A stretch of 64,000 nt of DNA from Mermis nigrescens (GCA_036768485.1 JAVLUZ010000760.1:564816-628815); one strand, 5' to 3'. Shown: positions 1-12,529, numbered from the stretch's first letter. The notes: a model not told the origin generated them from the sequence alone. Made by a program: numbers and translations.

Positions 1-94
1 TCGGAAGGTTAGCTATAGGCGGTCCCGAAATCTCGAGCCGTTAATTATAGCTTATAACGTTTCGCCCGTAGATCACCGTTAATACGTATTTTAG

Positions 95-289
95 CGGCCA
101 CGCGGCGTATAGTTCGGCGCTGAGTTTCGACGCCGAGGACGAGCGGGTTTCGGGGTCATACTTTATGACTTATCACACGGTGCTGAAGACGCCGCAGGAT
201 TACACCGACGCTTTGCGCAACGCCCGTCGCATCTCCGAAAACGTCACTTCGACGATGGAGCAGCCGGGAGTGCGGGTATTCGCTTACAG
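95..289 (+). CDS. NPC1: NPC1 exon (first visible; end of lumenal domain)
   Basis: Acceptor ttttag is at 89-94 and donor gtagac at 290. The first base completes a glycine codon begun in an exon outside the window. It encodes [11 protein letters not shown] through VRVFAY and ends in phase 2 (AG of a Ser codon). Confidence 0.88.
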
Positions 290-3200
290 GTAGACTTTCG
301 GACCCACTCGTCGCCTTTTTAGCTCGATTCGCTAGCGGCTTTTTTTGCAGCGTTTTCTACGTGTTCTACGAGCAGTACTTGACGGTCATACACGACGCCA
401 TCCTGCAGCTGATCGTGTCTTTGGTTGGCATCTTTTTCGTGACGACGCTGCTGCTCGGTTTGGACCCTTGGTCGGCCGTCATGATAGTGGGCACCATCGT
501 GCTCATTCTCATCAATCTCATGGGCCTCATGTATTGGTGGCGCATCTCTTTCAACGCCGTGTCGCTCGTCAATCTCGTCATGGTACCTAAACTTTACTCG
601 CCTCCCTTTTAAAATTCTGTTTAAAACGACTTTTATTCTTCGATTCCGTGCGCGTTAAGCCCTCCGCCGTACCTCCGTCTCAATACGCTCGCGTCATTCG
701 CGCGATAGTTTAATGAGACGCACGTAGCGTACTGTACGACGTAGATATTCTTGGAGTCTGGTCCAAAAAGTTTTTGAAAGGCGCCTTTTTTGGGCTAAAA
801 AACGATGGCTACGAGTCGAAAGCGCCGTTTTTTGGCATTTCGGACAACGCCGGTTCTTGCTAGAATAAAACAATTCCGAAGAAATTTGAAAATGAATATT
901 TGAGCGAAATATAGCGAAAAATGATGCGAATTGAGACTTATTGGCGCAAAATTAGCTAAAAACGCTTAAAAGGCTCACTGTTTACGATTTTCACGAAAAA
1001 TTGACATTTTTTCTCCGGGGAGGGTCTCAACCGCGCGCGGGCGTGAAGCGGGCAGCTCCCCGGAAGGTTGAATACTCCCCGAACCAAAATACCCCTACGG
1101 AATTCAATTTATGAAATTTTTTGTTTTTTTTCGCGTTTTTTCATGCCAATGGATAGTGCTCGATGAGAAACGTTGAAAAATCGTGCTTTTCGCCATACCA
1201 CCATTTGTAAGACCATTTTTTGACCTGCTAGGAAATCTTGCACCGCCCTCGCCCCAAGTTTTGGTGCCGCCCAACTCGCAGCCATTTGCGGGGGTCGGTA
1301 GCCATTCTGACGTGCGGCTGCCCTGAGATAAGTACCGTCGAGAGTCCTCGAGCTTAGCGGAATCAATCATTCTTCGTCTCGTTTTCGCAAAAAGGCTAAT
1401 ACGTAATAAATAATAATGAAAAGGTAGAAAACACGATTTTAGCGCACTAAAGCGCTTTAGTAGGCTATTTTGACCCTTTTTGTCATTTGACTACGGATAG
1501 AGCGACGCGACCAGCAGCAAATATAGGATTTCGCGACGGGGCGGAACCCTGAATTTTTCCAAGAGCGTCAGAAATTATTTAAAAAAATCCTTCAATTATC
1601 CATAAAGTATCGATTTTCGCCATCTGTCGATAGACGGAATCGTTTTTCATCCGAAAAATCAAAAAATTTTGAAAGTTTTCCAAGAAAAACGCGCAAAATT
1701 AGTACCGAAATCGGCGCAAAGCGCTGAAAAAATATGCGAAAAATCGTTTTAAAAATGGCTAAAATCATTAAAAAAATACGCGTCATTCTCTATTGCGGCC
1801 GAATATTCTTGGACGAGGGGGTGAGGTCGCCCCCCGTCCCCTCTAAATCCGCGCATGGATGAGACTTAATTTACTGATCGAATTTCCTCTCCCGCTTTGC
1901 GCGAGCTTGATGTAAACAATGCGCGTTTTTTGATCGAATTGGGCGGAGGCGGAGTTTATTTGGGATGCGACTGTCCTTTCAATTCGAGGTAAATGTGGGT
2001 ATGAGTAATATAAAGCTTTACGAGAAGATTTTTGCTAATACGGGGTCGGCTACTCGCGTTTTGATTAGTTTTGTATTCATTTTACGCAGAGCGTCGGAAT
2101 TTCGGTCGAATTTTGCGCCCACTTAGTGCGGGCTTTCAAGGTCAGCTGCCAGCCGAGTCGCACCGAGAGGGCCAAAGAGGCGCTTTCTTCGATGGGCAGT
2201 TCGGTAACCGACCTTTATTTCTGGCCATTTCGATTTACGTTACGTAAATACATTGCGCGGCTGTTGTATTTTTATTCAATTTCATCTGTTTATTTCTAAT
2301 TCTTTTATTTATTTACCTTACTACATATTTTTATAACTTATTTATATTCTATCGCCTATTCCGTTGCGCGTTTGTTCAAAATTTTCGGCGTTGTTTCGTT
2401 TTTAATCATAAACTTAAATGAGGAGTCGGTACGAGAATGTAAATTCAAAGGTCTACTAGAATTAAAAAGACGTTCTTTATCGATTATTCTAAATTTCTAT
2501 TTCTGGATTCGTCTTTACTTTAGATTGTCGCGAAATATAACAAATTACTCTTAGTACGCCACATTTTTGGCTAGTTTTTCTCATCGTTTGTTTCGAAAAA
2601 TGACCTTCTACGCGAAATAATTAATATCATCGTTTCTCGGTGTTTAAGTTTGCAACGTATCATCTTTCCCGTATAATTCTTTTCACGCAAATTCGAAATC
2701 ACGAAAATTGGGCGTAAAAGCGCTTAAGTCGTCTACGTTTCATTCTTTCGAAAAAAATACGGCGCAATGCGCCGGATAATTTCCGAAATTTAGAAATATC
2801 GCGTAAGTGCGACTCGAGATAATTTTAAAAAAATTAGAACCTTACACTCGTACTTAAGCGTCTGAGCAATATCTCGCCAACGAAATTAGCGCCAAAGGCT
2901 GAAAATTTTTCAAATTGTCGTTAGAATGCCGCGCGAGCTACTTATATAACTTTTTGCTCAATAAATTTTTCGAATAACTTTTCGTCGCTTAGCCCACGAC
3001 GAGTCATTCCCGACGCAAAAATACGCTTTCAGACCGCCGCGGCATTCGATACGTACGCGTCATTTATGGTCAAAAACCGTTAAATAATGCACGTTCGTTT
3101 ATTTCGCCAACTATAATAAATGAATGAGGGGACGGCCGCACCCGCTTGTCGTTTCCGCGCCATAGCGATTGATTATAAGCCGATTATTCGTTGCGCAGGT

Positions 3201-6200
3201 GCTGAGCGGTATAACGCTGACCAAATTCGGCGGCATAGTGGTGTTGGCGTTCAGCCACTCGCAGATTTTTCAAGTGTTCTACTTTCGCATGTACATGGGC
3301 ATCGTGCTCATCGGAGCCACCCACGGCCTCGTTTTCTTGCCCGTCTTTTTGAGTTTCGCCGGTAAGTCGCCTTTAGCGGGCTACGTAACGTCTTATCGAG
3401 TACCTTATCCTCGTACGACGCGCGCTAGGAGGGTATGGAGAGCGTCCTCCTACCGGGAACCCCGAGTGGAAAGGCCCTCGGGCCGTTTTGGGAACAAAAC
3501 CAATTGCTCCGCCGCAAAAAAGGGTCGAACAACGTCTACGAGTATAATTTCGAGTACGTAAACTCATTTTTTGAGCATTAGACCGATCGAGTCATTCATT
3601 CGGACACTTTTCTTCCGTTATTTCGTATATATTTGATGTTTTATGGTCATTTCTCGGATCTTATTGTCATTTACTTTCGCGCTAATTTACCCATAAATAT
3701 GCAGTAAGGATAAAATCTAACGATTTCAGTACAAAAACTTGACATTAAATAAGAAAATACGTACTCATTTGCCCTTTCCGCTCCCAAGAAATTTCGGTCC
3801 TCCCTAACCCCCAGTTTTTGACCTTGCGCTCCTATGCTTATTCTAACGCTTCGAGGTTTTCCCGAGTCGCGGTCCTTAGATAACCGTAGAATATAAAGCG
3901 TGTTCATTTCTCGAACAAAGGTTATGTAGGGCGAGCGTCGATTTCTGGGACAACTAGACGAATCGGGAGGACTAAAGCTCGCCACCCGACGCGCACTTAT
4001 GTTGGTATTCGGGGTCTCTATCATCCGTAGGCAACGGCCAAATTATATGAATCGGAAATATGTAGCACGAAATTTCAATTCTGGGGTCTTTCGATCGGGG
4101 AGTGGTTCGCTCGATTCTGGGAGGTCCAGCCACACACCTACATACGCCCATGTGGAGTCTAGACTAGACTCCTAGAAAAATAAAACTCCCATTTATAGGA
4201 AAATCAGGAAAATGCAGGGTTTAACGGAGAGAAATCAAAACTTTTTTCTACAAATTGGCCGATTTCGTAAGTTATGGTATTTTTTATGCTATTGTGATTG
4301 TTATACTAATTTTGAAGGTGATTTTAGCTCAGGAAAACTATTAAGTTGAACGAACTGATCTCCTAATGTTGGCCACACTATCTATCTGCGCGTCCCTTTT
4401 TCAAAGGAAAAAATTCGAAAAAGAGTAAAAAAATAAAACTTAGGTTAAAAACGAACGCCCACTTCTACCTTACTTTCGCCAATGACTTCCGCTTTTATCA
4501 CTAGGCGTACGTGGGCGTGGGGAGTATGCACCCACTAGAAACCAAAATACCCCCCAGAATTCAATTTTTGACATTGTTTGTGTTTTTTAATCCGCAATTT
4601 TTTGATGCCAATGGATAGTGATCGATCAGAAATGTTGAAAAATTGTGTTTTTCGCCATACCATCATTTTTCAGGCCATTTTTTACCTTTTGAAAAATCTT
4701 GCACCCCCAGAATTTTGGTGCTGCCCACCTATTTTACTAGGCACATCTGTAAGGTCTTCAGGATGCATTTATTATTTTGTTGCTATCGCGGACTTGCTCA
4801 CGAAAAATCTTGAGTTGCTTAATTTTGTATAGGTACCTAGGTATGCAAGCATACGTGGGCAGCACCAAAATTCTGGCTGGGGGTGTGCAAGATTTTCTAA
4901 ATGTAAAAAATTGTGTTATGGCGAAACTATTTTTCAACGTTTCTCATCGAGTGCTATCCATTAGCATCAAAAATCGTGAAAAAAACAAGAAAAATTGTAT
5001 TCTGGGGGTATTCGGCCTTCTACGGGACGTGCTAACCCCCAAAGCCCCCTCCCCCACGCTGACGTGTGTTTGTAGGTAGTACCTTAACTGTGCTCAGATA
5101 AATTGCAAAAATGCCGAAAATTAAAATCTGGTGTCTATTGATTTTTGGGGTTTTTTCGAATTCGGGGGCGTTCAGACGCACTCGTGGGCATAGGTGGGCA
5201 GCATTAAAATTCCGAGGGAGGTGTTTTTAAGGGTCAAAAAATGGTCCTAAAAATGGTGGTAAGGCGAAAAAACACCATTTTTCAACGTTTCTCGTCGAGC
5301 ACTATCCAATGGCATCAAAAAATTGCGAAAAAAAACAAAATTTCAAAAATTGAATTCTGAGGGTTGCATACCCCCAAACCCTACCTCCACGCCCACGTGT
5401 GCTCGTGGACTAATTTTAACCCTTGGACGGCCGTGGGTCCGGACCATACCTGAGCATGGGGGGCATGCACCCCAGAAATTAAAGAAATTAAAATACCCGC
5501 CCCCCAGAATTCAATTTTTGAAATTTTTTTTGTTTTTTTTCGGAATTTTTTGATGTCAATGGATAGAGCTCGATGAGAAACGTTGAAAAATGGTGTTTTT
5601 TCGCCATACCACTATTATTTCACCCTTCGAAAAATTTTGCACCCCCTCCCCCTAGAGCTTTGATGCCGCTCACCTTTGGTCCGACCGGACCCAACTTTAA
5701 AAACCTTGTAGCTCAATGAGTTTTGAAGATACACCAAAACGTTTTACAGCATTGAGATTGCCATCGCGTAAATGACTAAGAAGAGAGTTTTTGTCAAAAA
5801 AATTTCATTTTGTCGAGGAAACAATTTTGTAAACCAAGATTCACATTGAATAATCATAAATTATTCTACATCTTTTCTCTAGACATTTTGAGCTATATAA
5901 TGTAATATGAAGTTTAAATTCCGGCAAAGAGCCACGAAAAAGGAAAAAATAAATGTCTCGAAAGTGTGCACGCCGCGTCTCCAACGCACTTATTTCCGTC
6001 AAATTTACCTCTTATTATTTGTTCTTCTTCAGCGGAATGTTTCCAAGACATTTCTTAGTACAACATGTAGAGAAATAAACGTAGACAACTATAAAATTGT
6101 CCAATAACCTGATGTCAGCCCCTAAAACTTTTCTCACTGGACAAAATGCAAGGAGAATTTTAATAAAGCGCTCTGTTCAAAGTTACAAAAAACAGTTTCT

Positions 6201-8921
6201 ACATTAATTAAGCTTAACGTTAGCTCTTATAGTATAAGCGATAACCTGTTCGTCAAGTTATTGTTCATTAATTTTCGTCAAATATTTGCCAAGTTTTTCA
6301 ATTTTTTGAATTATGCATTTTTTCGCATAGCCGTCCGAGGGAACTTAAAAGAACACGATTTATATAGGTATGTACCTATCCAAAGTCTTCGCGCATTTTG
6401 TATGTTTGTTCTAAATCTGTCGTTTTTGAAATTTAGTAGTCCACTTTAGCTGTGTTCTGGTCTCAACAACAATAAAATGCAGGGGCGGATTTAAGATTAG
6501 AGCGGGGGCGGCCGCCCCCACCCCCCCCCCATCGGCCAGAAATATTTTGCGAGAGAAAGAATGGAAATGCGATTTGCAATAATTTTTGGCGGTCAGTGAC
6601 CATAATTTCTCAAATTTTTCCGGCGCTACGCGCTGGATGATACCTATTAATAACATTTATTTACTTTCTTGGCGACCTGAAAGCCATTTTCTGTTCATGT
6701 AGGTTTCAAAACAATTTTAAGAGCAGAAACAGATATTTTCGCATAATTAAATAGTTTTTTGTATAGATTTTTTCAATAAAAAATTTTGATGTTTCGCATC
6801 AATTGCTGAAATCAAGCGGTAAATCATGCTTCTAGACGTCTCTGCGCCTTAATTTCACAAATTTTTCCGGCGCTTCGCGCCAGATTTTTATTAAAGTCAA
6901 AGAAATTTATTCATTTTTGCGCAGAATTGTCGAAAATTTTAAAATTTTATGAAAAAACATTGCTTCGAAAGTGATTTGATGTAAAAATAGAAATATACAA
7001 TGTAAAACACAGACGCGGTAAGGACAAATTTTTGGACCGTTTTTAAGTGTTTTTGGAAAAGTTGGGATACCGCCCCCCCTTTAGGAAAATCGCAGCTTTC
7101 GAAGTAGATAACTTAGCGACGTTAATAATTATAGATAGTCAGCAACAGCGTTTTCTAGCAAGACCACATCTAGCGCTGATGCAAATGAACTTTTTCCATA
7201 AGCGCGGGATGGCTGACGTTAGCAAGCTAGCTTTTACCTTTATTACAGCTAAGATGTCAGTGATGAATGCCCTTTTCTTTTTCAATACATCTATTTGAGA
7301 CTGCCGTGATATTCCGCGGGTCAATTTCTGGTCTGTTAGTACAAATATAGTTTATTTCGCAAAACCTTGTGCATAAAAATCAATTTTTCAGCGATATAGC
7401 GAGCTGTTACAAAGGTGGTCTCTAGGCAACTTACTGTAATATAATTATGCATTTTAAACCTTTATACGCTTATCATTCGCAACGCACAGTATCGAGATTG
7501 CTGCTTCAGTTTGAAGCGCTATTTGTAATCGATTTCCGTTGACTCAAGAATTGTGATTTATGCGCAAGGTTTCGTGAAACCGACTATAGATTTTAATAAA
7601 TCGTAAAATTCGTGCTAAAGATAACATCTTTGTACCTACTACAATATCAAAATAATAATGCGCTTCCCAGATATCAGCCTAATCTACCAACAGACGCTCT
7701 TAATCTTGTGAATTAGAAGACAAATGAGCATAAAGAAGCTAATTTTGTTTTCAAACAACAGAAAACAGTGCAAAGTTGTCACAAAGTTATTATTTTTGCA
7801 GTAGACATCTTTTAGCAAATAGACGAGATAAATGCGTAATCTTCTCGATTGCACGAGGTGAATTGGCCAGCCAACACCTGACCACGCTGACCCTAGATTG
7901 GTCATGATATACAAATGCAGCTGGTTGAAAGTCATATGTAACTCGACGACATTCAACAATGTTTGTTGTTAGGCGCTAGCTAGTTGTCACGGTTGATGTA
8001 ATTATTAATTTTATCAGTCTCAATGTCTCACAAGAGTTATAGTCTGTTTTGCATAAATTTGGGCATCAATTTTTAGAATTTTTTCGAAAGTAAGCCGACG
8101 GATTATGATGCTATAATCGCAATCTGTCGGTTTATTGTCGGACGCAGTTTTTAAAATTTTGCCAAAACTTGCGTGAAACGGACTATAAATTGTACTTATG
8201 AACAGTCCGTTTCACAACTTTGGCCATAGATTTTAAGAATTGTTATCGACAGTAGCGTATGACGATTAGTGCTTTAATCGCTCCGACATAGTTTTTAAAA
8301 GTTTTGCTCAAATTTATACGAAATGGACTATTTCAATCAATGATGGCAACAGGTTCGCCTCAAACAAAAGTAAAATTTTAAGGCTCCGGTACAACTCTAG
8401 TCTCTGCTCTCTATACTTTCTGCATAGAACTAAGAAAACAGAAAATTGCCAAAGCGGTGGAAATCAATCTTCATATATTTCTCACGATGTTCGAGTCAAG
8501 TTCTCTTTGATTCGAGTACGTTAAAATTTATTTCTTGATTGTTTTTGAGGTGCGCTTCGTCGTTACTGGCATAAATAGCCCACACCAAGACACTTTTCCT
8601 CCTCCCAAAACTGAAACGTCACTCGTTTAATACGCGAGGTAATATTTGGTAATTCGCCCCAATTCGGATACCCTTTTGTATTCATACAAATTGAGCTTTG
8701 TGCGCCAGTTTTTGGTTCTGATAAAAAAATGAGATTTTAGTGAGAATGGTTTGGATTGTGCTGAAGGCCCGTCGCTGAGCAAGTACAAGATGTCGAGTCG
8801 ATCGAAAGCCGGTTGCGCCGGGCCGTCGCTGCAACGGCAGCGGCAGAATGTTGGCGGCGGCTTGCCGCGGCACTCGCCATCGTCTACCAACATGATCCAC
8901 AACGACGCGCCGCCCGACTAG
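95..8921 (+). CDS. NPC1: NPC1-type intracellular cholesterol transporter, 3' part (five exons)
   Basis: The reading frame joins exons 95-289, 351-582, 2090-2203, 3199-3361 and 8767-8921, giving about 285 residues and a stop. The protein carries NPC1 signatures in order: [62 protein letters not shown] and the transmembrane stretch [19 protein letters not shown]. In the family these are the end of the third lumenal domain, the C-terminal transmembrane helices and a cytosolic tail. NPC1 takes cholesterol from NPC2 in the lysosome lumen and passes it across the limiting membrane. The N-terminal sterol domain and sterol-sensing domain lie beyond the left edge. Introns are 61 bp, 1.5 kb, 0.9 kb and 5.4 kb; the large ones are full of MITEs. 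The tail (about 50 residues, rich in S, Q and N) ends HNDAPPD instead of the LLNF-type dileucine signal of mammals. A close NPC1L1-like paralogue cannot be excluded. Confidence 0.9.
351..582 (+). CDS. NPC1: NPC1 exon (transmembrane region)
   Basis: Acceptor ttttttgcag is followed by [17 protein letters not shown] and two hydrophobic helices, ending [10 protein letters not shown] before donor gtacct. The preceding intron is only 61 bp. The exon ends in phase 0. Confidence 0.93.
1070..1274 (-). repeat. Family A MITE copy (A1), in an NPC1 intron
   Basis: Shares the family core GCCAATGGATAGTGCTCGAT, followed by ...GAGAAACGTTGAAAAA and a ...TTTTGACC... block, ending near GGTGCCGCCCA. Ends are somewhat diverged. 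Confidence 0.8.
1530..1860 (+). repeat. Dispersed repeat family Q copy, in an NPC1 intron
   Basis: Blocks such as CGCGCAAAATTAG, ATCGGCGCAAAGC and CATTCTCTATT recur in the same order and orientation at 27165-27490. It starts in a GGGCGGAACCCTG block and ends in CCTCTAAATCCGCGCATG, so it may belong to the same broad group as family B. Confidence 0.6.
2090..2203 (+). CDS. NPC1: NPC1 exon (cytosolic loop)
   Basis: A 38-codon phase-0 exon between acceptor ttttacgcag and donor gtaacc. It reads [18 protein letters not shown] then [13 protein letters not shown], the NPC1 loop that links the two flanking transmembrane exons. Confidence 0.9.
3199..3361 (+). CDS. NPC1: NPC1 exon (last transmembrane helices)
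   Basis: Acceptor ttgcgcag is followed by [18 protein letters not shown], then [20 protein letters not shown] and LPVFLSFA, then donor gtaagt. It ends in phase 1. Confidence 0.93.
3540..3740 (+). repeat. Dispersed repeat family N copy
   Basis: Blocks GAGTCATTCATTCGGACAC, TATATTTGATGTT and ATTGTCATTT recur in order near 21180-21400 and 47380-47560. It lies in the 5.4 kb NPC1 intron. Confidence 0.55.
4507..4733 (-). repeat. Family A MITE copy (A2) with 9-bp target duplication
   Basis: Full-length copy. The flanks are TCACTAGGC (4498-4506) and TTACTAGGC (4734-4742), 8 of 9 identical, which is good evidence for a 9-bp target-site duplication. Confidence 0.88.
4850..5068 (+). repeat. Family A MITE copy (A3), opposite orientation
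   Basis: Begins CATACGTGGGCAGCACC and carries AACGTTTCTCATCGAGTGCT, the reverse complement of the A2 core. The A3-A5 cluster sits in the large NPC1 intron. Confidence 0.85.
5189..5400 (+). repeat. Family A MITE copy (A4)
   Basis: Begins CATAGGTGGGCAGC and ends CACGCCCACGTGT. Flanks ACTCGTGGG and GCTCGTGGA match at 7 of 9 positions. Confidence 0.87.
5454..5676 (-). repeat. Family A MITE copy (A5)
   Basis: Same core as A2 with a diverged inner end. Flanks GGTCCGGAC and GGTCCGACC resemble a target duplication. Confidence 0.82.
6480..7093 (+). repeat. Family B long variant without the family C insertion
   Basis: Starts CAGGGGCGGATTTAAG and a GGGGGCGGCCGCCCCC block, and continues with the same interior as 21473-22575 (GGCGACCTGAAAGCC, TACCTATTAATAACATTTA, two CGGCGCT hairpins). 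It lacks the roughly 0.5 kb family C insert of that copy. The right terminal repeat is decayed. It lies in the large NPC1 intron. Confidence 0.8.
7346..7588. repeat. Family I MITE (I1)
   Basis: Roughly 30-bp imperfect terminal inverted repeats: left TATAGTTTATTTCGCAAAAC, right ending GGTTTCGTGAAACCGACTA. The motif of GTGAAAC next to GGACTATAG marks this family throughout the window. Confidence 0.7.
8038..8331. repeat. Two adjacent family I MITE units (I2 8038-8188, I3 8204-8331)
   Basis: I2 runs from TATAGTCTGTTTTGC to GCGTGAAACGGACTATA. I3 runs from AGTCCGTTTCACAAC to ATACGAAATGGACTA. Both show the family terminal motif in inverted orientation. Confidence 0.65.
8767..8921 (+). CDS. NPC1: NPC1 terminal exon (cytosolic tail and stop)
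   Basis: Completes the split glycine codon and reads [16 protein letters not shown], matching the family's GPSVNKAK start of the C-terminal tail, and then a low-complexity tail to TAG at 8919-8921. The acceptor (gtgctgaag) has a weak pyrimidine tract, so the exact 5' edge is less certain than the frame. Confidence 0.75.
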
Positions 8922-9054
8922 TAGCCAACGCGCTTTAATCTTCCGCCCTTCAAATGCACTTCATCGCTTTATCACATTATTTATTATTCGTCGAATGCAC
9001 AACTTTTATACTTTACGCCTCGAATCGTTCAGTCGCATATTCTCGTATACCTCG

Positions 9055-9060
9055 AATAAA
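9055..9060 (+). promoter_or_regulatory. NPC1: Candidate poly(A) signal of NPC1
   Basis: AATAAA lies 134 bases after the NPC1 stop codon. Position fits; no downstream element was verified. Confidence 0.5.
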
Positions 9061-9331
9061 CCGCGCATAGCCGAACAGAAAAATGTAAACGACCTTTCTA
9101 TTTCATGAAACCTTGAGCAGGGCGACGGACGGTCGTAGGAAAAGCGGTTTTAACCGTAGCAAATGTCTCCGCACTGCGCATAGCTGGACGCATGAAGTTT
9201 CACCGGTTTCGGTTGTAGTTCTGAAGGTTGCCTTAAACCAGCTTTTATTTCTAAGGACTGTTTCACTAAACTATGTTCCTTGATCACAATTTTTGAATGA
9301 AATTGAATCGATCGCACAAGTAGTTCAAACT

Positions 9332-9570
9332 ACATCTGGGCGCGGGGGGTTCGCACTTCCCCCGAGAAACCAAAATAACCCTCCCCCAGGAATCAAAATC
9401 TCCCCAGAATTCAATTTCTAAATTTTTTTCGTTTTTTTCGCAATTTTTTGATGCCAATGGATAATGCTCGATGAGGAACGTCGAAAAATGGTGTTTTTCG
9501 CCATACTACCATTCTTAGGCCTTTTTCGACCCTTGCATTCCCCCTAGAATTTTCTTGCTGCCCACGTATG
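9332..9570 (-). repeat. Family A MITE copy (A6) with 9-bp target duplication
   Basis: Flanked by GTTCAAACT (9323-9331) and GCTCAAACT (9571-9579), 8 of 9 identical. It ends CTGCCCACGTATG. Confidence 0.88.
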
Positions 9571-10306
9571 GCTCAAACTGAAGCATCAATTATGATACTA
9601 TGAATCGCGGCTGATGAGCCTATAAAGTCTTACTGTATTAAGTGTATTTTTGTAGGTAGCTTATAACCAGCTTTTGTTGCAAATCAAGCGTTCAAAATTA
9701 ATTTACGTGCACAATATTTCGTGAAATTGACTAATGTGCCTTCAGCTTGTGCGGAATAAAACCATCATAAACAAATTTCAAGCGATCCATTTTCATGCGC
9801 AAGGTTTCGTTGGAAATATACGATGTATGTCTTCGTTTACATCGTGATGTTTTAGGTATTTACATAGCGCAAAGCTGTCCATTTCGGCATCGTTCTTTTA
9901 GTGTTGTGCTCTCAGATCAGCGCGTCTGCGTAATATTGTATGTATATGTATACTAGTAAAGTCGTGCAATTAGGTCGTCTGCTGAAATATTGAGTATAGG
10001 CATGTGGATATGTTCAAGCCTATGTGTACCTAAATGCAACCTACTACAATGATTTTCCATTGCGTGTTATAAAAGGAGGCAGTACTACCTATCTATTTGC
10101 AAGCGAGGTCGACTTGGCACTGGTACTGGACGCCCACTGAACATGCGCTTAACAAACTCGGATTTGAAAAGTGGCGCAATTTCTGCTATTTTGTCTGAGA
10201 ACTACAGTCTGGCTTGAACCACTGTTAATATATTACCAAAAAATGATATGTCCTGTGTAATGTATGTACAGTTCCAGTTAGAGTTGCCAGATACAGTAGA
10301 ATTCTG

Positions 10307-10655
10307 CTATAGTCTGTTTCACGCAACCCCGGTCACGACAATTAAGCTGACAGATTGTGATTTTAGCGTTGATCTGATTTATTATCGTTATCATCAGTTT
10401 AGTATGCAAGACGGCGGCAGCAAAATTCTTGGGGGTGCGCGATTTTTCAAAGGTCAAAAAATGGATGTATGGCGAAAAAACCATTTTTCAACGTTTCTCA
10501 TCTAGCACGATCTATAGGTATCAAAAGATTGCGAAAAAAATTTTCAAACATTTAATTCTGGAGGGGGGTGCATACCCCCACGCCCAGGTGTGTAGCTTAC
10601 TGTTGAAAGTTTTCAGAATTTATGCACGAAGTTACATATGTGAAACAGACTACAG
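10307..10655. repeat. Family I MITE (I4) carrying a nested family A MITE
   Basis: Left terminus CTATAGTCTGTTTCACG and right terminus TGTGAAACAGACTACAG are inverted repeats. The A7 element lies inside, so A inserted into I. Confidence 0.72.
10403..10591 (+). repeat. Family A MITE copy (A7), nested in family I
   Basis: Contains the family A core in reverse (AACGTTTCTCATCTAGCAC) and ends CACGCCCAGGTGT. Confidence 0.8.
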
Positions 10656-11749
10656 ATTTAGTAACATTTTCCTTGAAAAATTTACAACAATTTTCTGCAA
10701 AAATCGTAATAGTTCTTCGATTTTAGTGAAAATCCGGCGCGAAGCGCCGGAAAATATGTGAAATTCAGGCGGAACGACTTTTAGAAGCTTGCTTTACTGC
10801 TCAATATCTTTTATTAATACAGCATTTGATGCGGAACTTAAAATTTTTTATAAAGGTATGCTCGAAAATAGAAGGAATCTACGCTGAAATAGCTGTTGTT
10901 GGTCATGAAATTGTTTTGAAAGCTATTCCATTAGCGAAAAATGTCTTTTCAGGTTGCCAAGAAAGCAAATAAAATTCAATTGGTTTTACACAGAAAATGA
11001 CATTCGCGCGATAAGCAAGAGTGATTGACATTTTTTGGCGAAAAGTATTTTAATAAAGAAGTTTGATTATTTTCAGACTGATTTTAGAACCAAAGTTAGG
11101 CTGCTTCAAGGTGCTCTTTCTACAAAATTTTCCAGGACTGCTCGGACCTCGCTGAGGGGGACCCCTCAGCCCCAGAAGAGAGGTTACCTTTTAGATTCTC
11201 CTCATCATATTTAGGGTAACAGATTTTTCGGCACTTCGCGCCGAACATCAAAATTAGTAATGGTGATCTGTTGAGCCCCAAGCACTTGGTTAAAACGCTC
11301 AACATTCACGGTCTGAAGCTTTTTTGGCATATATCTTGTTTTTTAGATCTGGGGAAATGCGAATCACATAATTGTTCTGGTAATAACAAGAATTCATCAA
11401 TATGATTGAGAAAAAATAATACTAAATAAAATAGAATAAATAAAAAATAAAAGGTAAATAAATCAGGCATGCTATTGGTATAAAAGAAACAAAACGACGC
11501 GAGAAATAGTATATACCCCACCTTCACAAAATTATATTATGATAAATTACGGGTTTTACGAGGCGCAGGAGTAGTAAAACGAGAAGAAGTAATGAGTACG
11601 AGTGTATAAAGAAATAAACAAAAAAGAACACGAAAAATCATATAAACAGTCGAGGTCATCAGTGAGGAAGAGGTTGCTACAGTTTCGTGCCTTTAATCCT
11701 CTGATTATCACCATTACTTATCGGCACCAGTCTAGGCGGCTAGACTGCC

Positions 11750-11812
11750 CCCTTTGAAAAAACCTTTGGAAAAATCTTGCACCCCAGCAGAACTTTGGGG
11801 TCGCCCACCTAC
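11750..11812 (-). repeat. Family A MITE fragment (A8)
   Basis: Only the last 60 or so bases remain: AAAATCTTGCACCCCAGCAG through TCGCCCACCTACG. Confidence 0.7.
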
Positions 11813-12341
11813 GAACAACAACCAAAAGGAAATGCAAACGAAAACGAGAAAAATATTTATAGACCTTAGAAAAAATTTTGGTGAACTTTGATACTTTTGA
11901 GGCTGATTTCAGAAGCCAAATTCAGCTGATTTTACGGAAATTTTAGCGTTACGATCAACCCTCTGTTTACCAACATGTTTTTGCAGTCGAAGTGCACCGT
12001 CATGGCATAAACTCCTAGTGCATTGCATATCAAGCTATGTATGCCTTCTTTACATTCTCTGACAGCCATTACTTTCATTTAGTGCAAGTTTTTATGCTCT
12101 TTCTGAATATGTATGTTATTTTCTGTCAGAATTATATCTAAAATAGGTATAATTAAAAAATTATCACAATGCACAAGAATAGGCACCAGTTGGACATAAT
12201 GCAAAAAGAAGAAAAAGTTGATTTCTGTCGTGTTAAACACATCCTGAGGATGCATTTAAAGAGCTGGAAAGGAATAAACCACTAAATTTTCTATTAGAAC
12301 CTTATTTTCCCATCTTGAATTTTGTGATATCAATGTAAACA

Positions 12342-12529
12342 AGGGCGGATTTAGGGTAGGGCGGGGGGCGGCCGCCCCCCATTGGCCCAAAATAGTGCGC
12401 AAAATTAAGCATTTTTGAGCGATTTTTAGCAATTTTTGGGTTAAAACGGCTAATTTTTCCGCCCAAGTCGGGGTTCCGCCCCCCTTAGGGGTACCGCCCC
12501 ATAAGGAAAATCCTAGATATGCCACTGAC
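12342..12529 (+). repeat. Family B MITE with perfect 8-bp target duplication
   Basis: Starts AGGGCGGATTTAGGG and ends TCCTAGATATGCCACTGAC, imperfect inverted termini. It is flanked on both sides by TGTAAACA (12334-12341 and 12530-12537). An 8-bp duplication is typical of hAT-type insertion. Confidence 0.88.

Noticed and set aside
345..590. Frame starting [11 protein letters not shown] overlapping the NPC1 exon
   Set aside because: It is the wrong frame of the exon 351-582, whose proper frame gives the conserved NPC1 transmembrane sequence.
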